A model generated the notes under the pieces. The model had not been told where the DNA came from and made no database searches. It saw nothing but the letters and a program-made list of their open reading frames with translations. From assembly GCA_027450125.1 (NCBI GenBank), contig DAIDKG010000094.1:1-7563 (forward strand): a DNA stretch of 7,563 nt. Direction: 5' to 3'. Below are positions 1 to 5,843 of the stretch, one piece after another (within the stretch, counting starts at the first letter, position 1; the number at the start of each line of letters is the position of its first letter). Origin of the DNA: Bordetella sp. GTDB taxonomy: Bacteria > Pseudomonadota > Gammaproteobacteria > Burkholderiales > Burkholderiaceae_B. The translations under genes were made by a program, and so were the position numbers.

Positions 1-345
1 TGGAATCGTGGTGCCCGACTGCATGTGGCCGACCACGGCGACGACCTTGTCGTCCACCAGCTTCTGCGCGACCTGGGTCGCCTGGCGCGGGTCGCCGGCA
101 TCGTCCTGGGCATCCAGTTCCAGTTTGATCCTGTGGCCGCCGATGACGAGTCCCGCGCGGTTGATTTCCTCCACCGCCAAGCGGGCGCCGTTTTCGGTGT
201 CCTTGCCCAGGTACGAGGCCGGGCCGGTGATCGGCGCCGCCTCCCCGATCCTGACGATCTGCTCGGCGTGGGCCGTGCCGAACATTGCCGCGCCCGCGAT
301 GCCGCAAATCGCCGCACGGCGGCTGAAGGCCAAATTCTTGCTCAT
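1..345 (-). CDS. Branched-chain amino-acid ABC transporter substrate-binding protein, N-terminal part (cut by window edge)
   Basis: This is a periplasmic solute-binding protein of the LivK/LivJ type (type I periplasmic-binding fold), which captures an amino acid or related ligand for an ABC importer. Only the first 115 residues are present; the frame is open to base 1. Seen: a start ATG at 345 preceded by AAGGGA six bases upstream; a signal peptide with basic residues (SRR at 8-10), a hydrophobic stretch (11-23) and a likely signal-peptidase I site AHA|EQ at 27/28. The mature part begins IVRIGEAAPITGPASYLGK and continues with NGARLAVEEINRAG and LVDDKVVAVVGHMQSGTT, all characteristic of the family's first lobe. 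The SRRAAI motif loosely resembles a twin-arginine signal, but Sec export is more likely. The ligand cannot be told from this fragment, and the family is often annotated LivK regardless of ligand. It is transcribed divergently from a GlxA-type regulator, which may control it. Confidence 0.9.
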   Translation of the reverse strand, partial: MSKNLAFSRRAAICGIAGAAMFGTAHAEQIVRIGEAAPITGPASYLGKDTENGARLAVEEINRAGLVIGGHRIKLELDAQDDAGDPRQATQVAQKLVDDKVVAVVGHMQSGTTIP

Positions 346-472
346 GTTTATTCCCTTGAGTAATGGGGTGGCCGGAGCGGATCCGGGGCCGCCGTTGTCG
401 TCGCCATGCCCATGCAATGGCGCTGCGAGTATGGCGGGGCGGGACGGACACGGCATTGCACCGGGCTGCCAA

Positions 473-500
473 AAAATAGAAGAAATGCGGCATGCGTGAA
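473..500 (-). promoter_or_regulatory. Possible weak sigma70-type promoter for the LivK-like gene
   Basis: On the minus strand TTCACG (500-495) and TATTTT (478-473) are separated by 16 bases, each matching four of six consensus positions. This is the most AT-rich patch in the 206-bp divergent region. It would give a leader of about 120 nt before the ATG at 345. Weak by sequence alone; an activator-dependent promoter would fit the neighbouring AraC-class regulator. Confidence 0.25.
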
Positions 501-516
501 CCCGGCCATCGATACC

Positions 517-522
517 TATAAT
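517..522 (+). promoter_or_regulatory. Perfect -10 hexamer (TATAAT) for the GlxA-type regulator gene
   Basis: A consensus TATAAT lies 29 bases upstream of the ATG at 552, so transcription would start near 529 with a leader of about 23 nt. No good -35 element is found 16-18 bases upstream (the best is GCGTGA-like at 494-499). That pattern is typical of promoters needing an activator. Its position supports the chosen start codon of the regulator. Confidence 0.45.
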
Positions 523-551
523 GGACCGTCTCCGATCCGGCCGAGTGTGTC

Positions 552-1619
552 ATGCGCGCTGCAAGAAATCCCGTATCCAGCGAAGTTCCGGCGCATGCCC
601 TGGTGGACCGGTTGGACGATTTTTCGCAGGCGCGCAGCCCCGGCGTGGATCTGAATGTCGGAATCATGCTATGGCCGCGGTTTCCGCTGCTTTCCCTGGG
701 GGGGCTGTGCGATGCCCTGCGCCATGCAGCCGACCGCGGCGACCAGAGCAGGCAGCTGCGCTGTGTCTGGACCACCATAGGTCCCGGCAACGGCGCCGTC
801 GATTCGAGCTGCGGCGTCGCCGTGCCGGTGCAGTCCGCGTTTCCCGCAGCAAGCCAGTTCGACTACATCGTCGTCATCGGCGGGCTGCTGCCCAACCTGG
901 ACCAGGTCGACAGGCGTTGCTGGACCTATCTGCAGGAGGCTGCCCGGGCCAAGGTGCCTCTCATCGGCATATGCACGGGCAGCTTCGTGCTGGCGCGCGC
1001 CGGGTTGATGCGCGACCGGGTGGCCTGTGTGCACAGCTTCCATTACGAAGACTACCGGAGCATGTTTCCGCAGCTGCGGGTCGTGACGCACGCAGACTAT
1101 CTGATCGATGGCGATCGCATCACCTGTGCGGGCGGCATCTCGGTGATCGAGCTCGCGGCGCGGCTCATCAATCTGCATTGCGGACCGGATCGGGCGGCCA
1201 AGGTGATACACCAGATGACGGTGAGCCGCCAGGGCGGGTCGTCGTTCGTCGAGCGGCGCAGGGCGCTGGGCTATTTTTCCGTCGAGGACGCCGCCGTGCG
1301 CCACGCGGTGCTGCTGATGGAGGAAAACATCGAGGCGCCGCTGAACATCGCCGTCATTGCCAAAATGACGGGCACGAGCGTGCGCCAGCTCGAACGCGCG
1401 TTCATGGCCGAAATGAAGGCCTCGCCCAACGAGTTCTACCGCTGGATGCGTTTGCGCTACGCGCGTTGGATGCTGCTGAACACCTCGCGCAAGATCATCG
1501 ACATCGCCTACGAATGCGGCTTTTCGGACGCCGCGCATTTCATCCGGGTGTTCCGCCAGGCCTGTGGCGTGACGCCGGGCAAACTGCGCGCTTCCCGCGG
1601 CGGCGGGCAGGACGGGTAG
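552..1619 (+). CDS. GlxA-family transcriptional regulator (DJ-1/PfpI-like sensor domain + AraC HTH)
   Basis: A 355-residue cytoplasmic DNA-binding regulator. Residues about 33-215 form a class-I glutamine-amidotransferase-like (DJ-1/PfpI) domain, with the opening strand VDLNVGIMLWPRFPLLSLGG, the strand FDYIVVIGGLLP (103-114) and the nucleophile-elbow motif GICTGSFVLARAG with Cys141. Residues about 255-348 hold an AraC-type double helix-turn-helix: LNIAVIAKMTGTSVRQLERAF, then IIDIAYECGFSDAAHFIRVF and GVTPGKLR. In this family (GlxA, CdhR, ArgR of Pseudomonas) the first domain senses a small nitrogenous molecule rather than acting as an amidase, and the protein usually activates catabolic or transport genes nearby. 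Start ATG 552 lies under a TATAAT with only a weak GAG ribosome-binding motif; the first ~30 residues before the domain are poorly conserved in type. A divergent amino-acid-binding protein gene and a downstream asparaginase suggest a role in amino-acid or amide utilisation. The effector is unknown. Confidence 0.92.
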   Translation: MRAARNPVSSEVPAHALVDRLDDFSQARSPGVDLNVGIMLWPRFPLLSLGGLCDALRHAADRGDQSRQLRCVWTTIGPGNGAVDSSCGVAVPVQSAFPAASQFDYIVVIGGLLPNLDQVDRRCWTYLQEAARAKVPLIGICTGSFVLARAGLMRDRVACVHSFHYEDYRSMFPQLRVVTHADYLIDGDRITCAGGISVIELAARLINLHCGPDRAAKVIHQMTVSRQGGSSFVERRRALGYFSVEDAAVRHAVLLMEENIEAPLNIAVIAKMTGTSVRQLERAFMAEMKASPNEFYRWMRLRYARWMLLNTSRKIIDIAYECGFSDAAHFIRVFRQACGVTPGKLRASRGGGQDG

Positions 1620-1711
1620 GCGGCGCGCCCAGCCTGCCCATGTCGCTTTCCTTCTATTTTTATGCCTGCCGGTGCAATGCGCAGGTGGGGGCAGGCCCTT
1701 ACAGTGCGGGC

Positions 1712-2707
1712 ATGAAGAACAAGCCCATCATCGCCGTGCTCGGCACGGGCGGCACGATTGCCGGCCATGGCGCCAGCGCCGCGCATGTCGCCGCCTACAC
1801 CTGCTCGGTGCTGGCCATCGACGAAGTCCTGGCGGCGTTTCCGCATGCCGGCGCGCATGCCGACCTGCGCGTGGAGCAGTTGCTGCAGATCGGATCGGAG
1901 AACTTCCGCAACGAACACCTGCTCATGATCGGCAGGCGCGTGGCGGCGGCGCTCGAAGACGCCGACGTGGACGGCGTGGTGCTGGCGCAGGGCACCGATA
2001 CGATCGAGGAGACCGCTTATTTCCTGCACCTGACGCTCAAGAGCGAAAAGCCGGTGGTGGTGGTCGGCTCGATGCGGCCGCCCTCGGCCATGAGTTCCGA
2101 CGCGGCCCTGAATCTGTATGCCGCGGTCTGCGTGGCGGGCCATCCCGCATCGCGCGGCAGGGGAGTACTTGTTGTCTCCAATGACGAAATCCATACGGCG
2201 CGCGACGTGGCCAAGACCAGCAGTTTCAAGCTCGAGGCGTTCCATTCGCTCTACGGTCCGCTCGGCTACGTCGTGCAAGGACAGCCGCGCTACTACCGGT
2301 CCGTGGCGCGCCCCCACACGCTGTCGACCGGGTGGTCGGCGGACCGGATCGAGTCCTTGCCGCGGGTCGACATCGTGCATGCCTATGGCGGGCTGGACGA
2401 AGGGGCAGTCCGCACGATCGCCGAGCGGGCTCAGGGCATCGTTCACGCCGGCACGGGCAACGGCAGCATCGCCCGGCCCGTCGCGGCGGTGCTCGCGCAG
2501 GCGGCGCAGCGCGGCGTGCAGGTGGTGCGCGCCTCGCGCACCGGCAGCGGCGTGGTCGTGCGCAACGGCGCCCAGCCGGACGACGAGCACGGCTGGCTCG
2601 TGGTGGACGACCAGTCGCCGTACAAGGCGCGGATACTGCTGATGCTGGCGCTGCTGGATGGCGCCGGCGACCGGGCCGCGCTGCAGGCCTGCTTCTACCG
2701 ATACTGA
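1712..2707 (+). CDS. L-asparaginase (bacterial type I/II, AnsA/AnsB fold)
   Basis: A 331-residue enzyme of the asparaginase/glutaminase family, hydrolysing L-asparagine to aspartate and ammonia. Signature 1 is at residues 10-18 (LGTGGTIAG), with nucleophile Thr15 and Tyr29 in AAYTCSV. IGSEN (60-64) supplies the substrate-contacting Ser62. The second signature AQGTDTIEET contains Thr95-Asp96, and Lys168 in ARDVAKTSS completes the Thr-Asp-Lys triad. The C-terminal lobe has GTGNGS and the family-typical RASRTGSGVV and KARILLMLAL. Length is normal for the family (about 330). The usual His in HGTDT is Gln here. No signal peptide is seen from the ATG at 1712. An in-frame ATG at 1640 would add 24 residues (MSLSFYFYACRC...) that do not resemble an export signal, so 1712 is preferred and the enzyme is probably cytoplasmic. 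It follows the GlxA-type regulator by 92 bp and could be co-transcribed or have its own weak promoter. Type (I or II) and glutaminase side activity cannot be fixed from sequence. Confidence 0.93.
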   Translation: MKNKPIIAVLGTGGTIAGHGASAAHVAAYTCSVLAIDEVLAAFPHAGAHADLRVEQLLQIGSENFRNEHLLMIGRRVAAALEDADVDGVVLAQGTDTIEETAYFLHLTLKSEKPVVVVGSMRPPSAMSSDAALNLYAAVCVAGHPASRGRGVLVVSNDEIHTARDVAKTSSFKLEAFHSLYGPLGYVVQGQPRYYRSVARPHTLSTGWSADRIESLPRVDIVHAYGGLDEGAVRTIAERAQGIVHAGTGNGSIARPVAAVLAQAAQRGVQVVRASRTGSGVVVRNGAQPDDEHGWLVVDDQSPYKARILLMLALLDGAGDRAALQACFYRY

Positions 2708-2756
2708 CGCGCCAGCCCGTACGCCCGCAAGCGGGCCGTATCGGCAGCGCGGTTCG

Positions 2757-2780
2757 GCCGCCATGCCGCGGCGTTTTATT
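2757..2780 (+). terminator. Probable weak intrinsic terminator after the asparaginase gene
   Basis: GCCGC (2757-2761) pairs with GCGGC (2768-2772) around a six-base loop, followed by GTTTTATTT on the plus strand. The stem is short (5 bp) but the T-rich tail and the location 50 bp past the asparaginase stop fit. A second GC-rich hairpin lies just upstream at about 2720-2740 and has no T-tract. Confidence 0.4.
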
Positions 2781-2827
2781 TCGCCGTCGATATGCCGTTC
2801 GAAGTCCAGCGTTCTTCTGGCAAAGAA

Positions 2828-3841
2828 TTACTCCGGGCGGGTCAGTGCCATCAAGACATCGGCGTACCAGGCGCAATTCAGGCCAAGCGACTCGTCCTCG
2901 ACCAAATCGCGGGTGTTCATGTCCATGCGGGCGGAGTGCACACCGAGCAATTGCCATGGCAGCAGCGATCCGTCGCCCTGGACGCCGCTCCTGCGCCGCA
3001 GTACGGGTGAGCCGCTGCTCCCCCGGTGCGTTCTGGCGTCGGTCAGAAAATAGCCCTGCTGCTGGAAGCGCACGCCATATGCCGACGCGATCGATGCGCT
3101 GCGAGCAACGGCGAGGTGATGCACGGTGTCGTGAAACCCCAAGGGAAAGCCGAGAACCACCAAGTTGTCGCCGATGCCCACGTCCTCGTTTTTGGAATCC
3201 AGATGCGATGCATCGAACGCCTGCAGCACCGAGCCTTCGGGCAGGCGGTCGGCCTGCAGTTCAATGACGGCGATATCCACCAACCCAGCCGTATCGGCGG
3301 CCTGTCGCCACAGCGCGAGCCCATTGTTGTACAGCGGTATCGAGAAGATCGCGGATTGAGTCAGATCGTTCGGGTTGGTGTGAAGTTCGATCTCAATGCG
3401 GTCCGGAAAGTGCTTGCTCGGTTCGTCGGCAAAGACATGCCGGTTTGTCGCCAGAAACAACTGATCATCGCGGCGGAAGAAAAAGCCGGTGGCGCTTGTC
3501 AGAAGCCGAGATTGGGCATGAGTGCGGATCTGCGTTGTGGCCAACAGCACTGCTTCGGCGGCCGGGCAGGGATTCGAGGTTTTCTGCGTGGGTGCGGTCC
3601 CGGCAAGCACGGCAAGCGTTCTGGCCACGTCGCGTTCGAACGCAGTCAACACGTGGTCTGAAAGCGCCGTGTTCAGCATGATCGTCCGGGCCGCCTCGGC
3701 ATGCGCTTGGAATGAATGCACCAGAGCATCGTGGGTCGAGGAGGGCAGCGCTTCCAGGAGCGCTGGGAGCAAGGCGTCCAGTGCGATCAGGCCTCCCTTG
3801 AGCTCGCAGATGCGCTCGGTGGCTTCCTGCAGATTCTTCAT
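2828..3841 (-). CDS. Trypsin-like serine protease with helical N-terminal domain of unknown type
   Basis: A 337-residue protein with no signal peptide or membrane segment, so probably cytoplasmic. Residues about 1-85 look all-helical (repeated LxALLPALLEAL and AFERDVARTLAVLA patterns) and match no domain I recognise. Residues about 95-335 are a chymotrypsin-fold peptidase, S1/S1C-like (trypsin-2 type): LLTSATGFFF then ATNRHVF with catalytic His135, LVDIAVIEL with Asp189, and THRGSSGSPVL with Ser276 preceded by the oxyanion-type Gly274. VVLGFPLGFHD (228-238) is typical of such domains. The triad is intact, so an active protease is expected, but the substrate is unknown and no PDZ domain is present, unlike DegP/HtrA. 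Start: ATG 3841 is preferred over an in-frame TTG at 3859 because the TTG falls inside the T-tract of the cold-shock gene's terminator. Only AAGG about 10 bases upstream serves as a ribosome-binding site. It converges on the asparaginase gene. Sampled 60-base stretches are 55-58% GC against 75% in a murB stretch, hinting at acquisition. Confidence 0.85.
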   Translation of the reverse strand: MKNLQEATERICELKGGLIALDALLPALLEALPSSTHDALVHSFQAHAEAARTIMLNTALSDHVLTAFERDVARTLAVLAGTAPTQKTSNPCPAAEAVLLATTQIRTHAQSRLLTSATGFFFRRDDQLFLATNRHVFADEPSKHFPDRIEIELHTNPNDLTQSAIFSIPLYNNGLALWRQAADTAGLVDIAVIELQADRLPEGSVLQAFDASHLDSKNEDVGIGDNLVVLGFPLGFHDTVHHLAVARSASIASAYGVRFQQQGYFLTDARTHRGSSGSPVLRRRSGVQGDGSLLPWQLLGVHSARMDMNTRDLVEDESLGLNCAWYADVLMALTRPE

Positions 3842-3856
3842 TGCGAAGGGGCCTTG

Positions 3857-3888
3857 CAAAAAAACAAAGCGCGGACGAACCGCGCTTT
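3857..3888 (-). terminator. Intrinsic terminator of the cold-shock gene
   Basis: A perfect 9-bp stem (plus-strand AAAGCGCGG 3866-3874 with CCGCGCTTT 3880-3888) and a five-base loop. In the minus-strand direction it is followed by TTTGTTTTTTTGC. It sits 48 bases past the csp stop codon and its T-tract ends just before the protease start at 3841, so protease transcription from the csp promoter would need read-through. Confidence 0.85.
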
Positions 3889-3900
3889 CGGAAAAGCGTG

Positions 3901-3916
3901 CCGGCCGTATGGCCGG
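3901..3916 (-). repeat. Second hairpin between csp stop and its terminator
   Basis: A perfect inverted repeat CCGGCC / GGCCGG around GTAT lies between the csp stop (3937) and the T-tailed hairpin (3866-3888). With no T-run of its own it is not an independent terminator. It may stabilise the csp mRNA 3' end or act with the next hairpin. Confidence 0.5.
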
Positions 3917-3936
3917 GTCGTTCGGATCGGCATGCC

Positions 3937-4149
3937 TTAGCTCACCGCGCGAATATTGGAAGCCTGCGGTCCCTTGGCTCCTTGGGTGACCTCGAACTGC
4001 ACTTGCTGGTTTTCGGTCAAGGTTTCGAGTCCGCCTTCCTGGATTTCCCGCAAGTGAGCAAAGAGATCCTTGCCGCCATCACTGGGCGCAATGAAGCCAA
4101 AGCCCCTGTCTGCGTTGAACCATTTTACGGTTCCGGTTTGTGTCGTCAC
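3937..4149 (-). CDS. CspA-family cold-shock protein
   Basis: A 70-residue single cold-shock domain (OB fold) that binds single-stranded nucleic acid; family members act as RNA chaperones and transcription antiterminators in the cytoplasm. Seen: RNP1 at 9-20 (KWFNADRGFGFI) and RNP2 at 28-34 (DLFAHLR), then TLTENQQVQFEVTQGAKGPQASNIRAV, covering the whole domain at its usual length. The second aromatic residue of RNP2 (F/Y in most homologues, FVHF/FAHF) is Leu33, and the following Ser is Arg34, a departure in the nucleic-acid-binding face. The start is GTG at 4149, with GGGGA six bases upstream. An ATG two bases earlier is out of frame and meets TGA at once, so it cannot encode the protein. A strong intrinsic terminator follows. 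The gene is monocistronic unless transcription reads through into the protease. Which Csp paralogue this is, and whether it is actually cold-induced, cannot be said. Confidence 0.95.
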   Translation of the reverse strand: MTTQTGTVKWFNADRGFGFIAPSDGGKDLFAHLREIQEGGLETLTENQQVQFEVTQGAKGPQASNIRAVS

Positions 4150-4494
4150 ATTAATTCCCCGTCGAGGTTGCCTGGACGCAAGAACGCGTTCGGCGAAGAG
4201 ACGCCAAGAGAATCATCAAGGGAGGTTTGACACGGCCGCCGGTGAGCCCGGGGAAGCGAGAAAAGACCGATGCAATGATGGCCCTGCACATATCAACGAA
4301 CCCATGGTACCCGGGTTGCGCCCTGTGTGCGGTCTTTCTAAAAATATATTCCCGGCGTTTGTCTGGCGTGTCCTGACCCAGGAGTTCACGGCCACAGTGC
4401 AATCGATGGATTTGCATGCAAGGCCAGGCGCGAGCCACGGCGATGATCCAAGCCATCGCACCGACCCACCCGCCCAATGCCGGGTTGAAAAACA
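4150..4494 (-). promoter_or_regulatory. Upstream region and likely long 5' leader of the cold-shock gene
   Basis: This 345-bp stretch between the csp start and the tRNA terminator has no convincing gene. Minus-strand TATATT at 4348-4343, within an AT-rich block (4338-4350), is the best -10 candidate; no good -35 is seen. Transcription starting near 4336 would give a leader of about 187 nt, in the range known for the E. coli cspA leader, which is thermally responsive. Within the leader AACCC (4299-4303) can pair with GGGTT (4313-4317). Upstream lies a perfect palindrome TTGCATGCAA (4412-4421). The promoter assignment is inference. Confidence 0.4.
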
Positions 4495-4524
4495 AAAGGG
4501 CCCAAACCTGAGTTTGGGCCCTTT
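4488..4524 (-). terminator. Intrinsic terminator of tRNA-Gly
   Basis: A perfect 13-bp stem (4495-4507 with 4512-4524) closes a four-base CTGA loop. In the minus direction it is followed by TTTTGTTTTTC. It begins 5 bases past the tRNA 3' end, so it ends the tRNA transcript and isolates it from the csp gene. Confidence 0.92.
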
Positions 4525-4529
4525 GATTC

Positions 4530-4605
4530 TGGAGCGGGAAACGAGTCTCGAACTCGCGACCTCAACCTTGGCAAGGTTGCGCTCTACCAACTGAGCTATT
4601 CCCGC
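4530..4605 (-). tRNA. tRNA-Gly, anticodon GCC
   Basis: A 76-nt tRNA with encoded CCA. The acceptor stem GCGGGAA/TTCCCGC is perfect, the discriminator is T, and the D-arm has TAGCTCAGTTGGTAGAGC. The anticodon stem CAACC/GGTTG holds the loop TTGCCAA, with GCC encoded at plus positions 4572-4570; the T-loop is TTCGAGA. It decodes GGC and GGU glycine codons, GGC being very common in this GC-rich genome. A strong terminator follows at once. No clear promoter was found between it and the divergent murB gene. tRNA-Gly genes are frequent integration sites, but no integrase or repeated 3' end is visible here. Confidence 0.97.
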
Positions 4606-4668
4606 ATTTGTTTTTTCGCTGCGCTGCAGCTTGGTTGCCGCTGCGCAGTTTTCGCCCCACGCATCGCG

Positions 4669-4674
4669 TATCAT
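4669..4674 (+). promoter_or_regulatory. Possible -10 element (TATCAT) for murB
   Basis: TATCAT matches five of six -10 positions and lies 35 bases before the ATG at 4709; no good -35 is visible. If used, transcription would start near 4680, which would rule out the upstream in-frame ATGs at 4631 and 4673. An imperfect hairpin (CTGCGC 4619-4624 with GCGCAG 4643-4648) lies upstream. Confidence 0.3.
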
Positions 4675-4708
4675 GAGCGAAGAAAAAGACTATAGCAATG
4701 ATTCACCA

Positions 4709-5773
4709 ATGATGTCAAACCCGCCTGCCGCATCCACCCAGCCCCACGACCTGAGACCCGAGGCGCGAGACCTGACCGCGTGCAACACGCTGGGCCTGGC
4801 TTCCCATGCCCAGGCCTGCGTGGTGCTCGATCACGTCGGTCAGCTCGGCGCCCTGTCCGACCTGACGCGGCACCATGCTTCGCTGCTGATCCTGGGCGGC
4901 GGCAGCAATGTGGTGCTGCCGGAACGGGTTCCAGGTCTGGTGGCACGCGTGGCCCTGCGCGGCCTGCGCCTGGTCCAGGCGCGCGACGATGCCTGGATCG
5001 TCGAGGCCGCGGCGGGCGAAACCTGGCACGATGTGGTGTCCGCTTGCATTGCCCAGGGCTGGGACGGCCTGGAGAACCTCGCGCTGATCCCCGGCACGGC
5101 CGGAGCCGCCCCGGTGCAGAACATCGGCGCCTACGGCGTCGAACTGGCCGATCGTTTCGACAGCGTGCAGGCCTGGCATGTTCCCGGGCGCCGCATGGTG
5201 CACATGACGGCGGCCGACTGCCGGTTTGCCTATCGCGACAGTGTTTTCAAGCACGCGCATCCGGGCGAATGGTTGATCGTTTCCGTGCGCCTGGCTTTGC
5301 CGCGCCCTTGGCGGCCGGTGCTGGACTATCCCGACCTGCAGCGCGACGCTGGGCTGTCGGCTGCGGGCATGCCGACGGCGCGCGCCATTTTCGACGCGGT
5401 ATGCCGCATTCGCCGCGGCAAGCTGCCCGATCCGGCACTGATCGGCAATGCCGGCAGCTTCTTCAAGAACCCGCTGGTCGACGCGCATACGCGCGATGGG
5501 CTGCTGGCGCGCTTTCCGGGGCTGGTGTCGTATGCGCAGCCCGATGGGCGCTACAAGCTGGCGGCCGGCTGGCTGATCGACCAGTGCGGGTGGAAGGGCC
5601 GGGCGCTTGGACCTGCCGGCGTCCATGACCGCCAGGCCCTGGTGCTGGTGAACCGGGGTGGCGCCAGCGCCGACGACGTGATGGCGCTGGCCGGCGCCAT
5701 ACAGCGCGACGTGATGGCGCGTTACGGTGTGGCGCTGGAACCCGAACCCGTGGTGGTGGCGGGCCGGGCCTGA
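4709..5773 (+). CDS. murB: UDP-N-acetylenolpyruvoylglucosamine reductase (MurB, type I)
   Basis: The flavoenzyme reduces UDP-GlcNAc-enolpyruvate to UDP-MurNAc with NADPH, the second committed step of peptidoglycan precursor synthesis in the cytoplasm. From ATG 4709 the protein has 354 residues, close to the family's ~340. The FAD-binding domain shows [13 protein letters not shown] (GGGSN at 63-67) and [26 protein letters not shown] (121-146). The substrate domain has AYRDSVFK (Tyr175), then [22 protein letters not shown] with the proton-donor Ser250, and LEPEP near the C-terminus with the conserved Glu (344 or 346). The extra Tyr-loop layout is that of E. coli-like type I MurB. The start is uncertain: in-frame ATGs occur at 4631, 4673, 4709 and 4712. 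The last two precede the conserved region best, although none has a strong ribosome-binding site. The gene is divergent from tRNA-Gly and convergent with dapB. Confidence 0.95.
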   Translation: MMSNPPAASTQPHDLRPEARDLTACNTLGLASHAQACVVLDHVGQLGALSDLTRHHASLLILGGGSNVVLPERVPGLVARVALRGLRLVQARDDAWIVEAAAGETWHDVVSACIAQGWDGLENLALIPGTAGAAPVQNIGAYGVELADRFDSVQAWHVPGRRMVHMTAADCRFAYRDSVFKHAHPGEWLIVSVRLALPRPWRPVLDYPDLQRDAGLSAAGMPTARAIFDAVCRIRRGKLPDPALIGNAGSFFKNPLVDAHTRDGLLARFPGLVSYAQPDGRYKLAAGWLIDQCGWKGRALGPAGVHDRQALVLVNRGGASADDVMALAGAIQRDVMARYGVALEPEPVVVAGRA

Positions 5774-5843
5774 AGTCCGGCGCTTCCTGCCAGGCTCCGT
5801 CCAGTGTCGACGGGCCATGGAAGCGTGCGTATGGGGCAGGCTA

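Noticed and set aside
521..2707. A 728-codon open frame running through the regulator region into the asparaginase, as if a fusion protein
   Set aside because: Only the part from 1712 matches a family. The upstream part is an Arg/Ala/Gly-rich out-of-frame reading of the GlxA-type regulator, whose own frame has full domain matches.
1508..2764. Long minus-strand open frame (418 codons) opposite the asparaginase
   Set aside because: Composition is that of an antisense shadow in GC-rich DNA, with no recognisable domain; the plus strand carries a complete catalytic enzyme.
2226..2957. Arg/Pro/Ala-rich minus-strand frame across the asparaginase 3' end and protease 3' end
   Set aside because: Low-complexity translation crossing two real genes and a terminator; no domain.
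4151..4495. 114-codon minus-strand frame filling the csp upstream region
   Set aside because: It starts inside the T-tract of the tRNA terminator, ends at the csp start, has no ribosome-binding site or recognisable domain, and the region fits a leader and promoter better.
4530..4605. tRNA-Gly as an integration site for a mobile element bringing in the protease gene
   Set aside because: No integrase gene and no repeated tRNA 3' segment is visible to the left of the tRNA within the window.
5774..5843. Hairpin CCGTC/GACGG in the murB-dapB convergent gap as a terminator
   Set aside because: Five-base-pair stem with no T-run on either strand; not enough to call.
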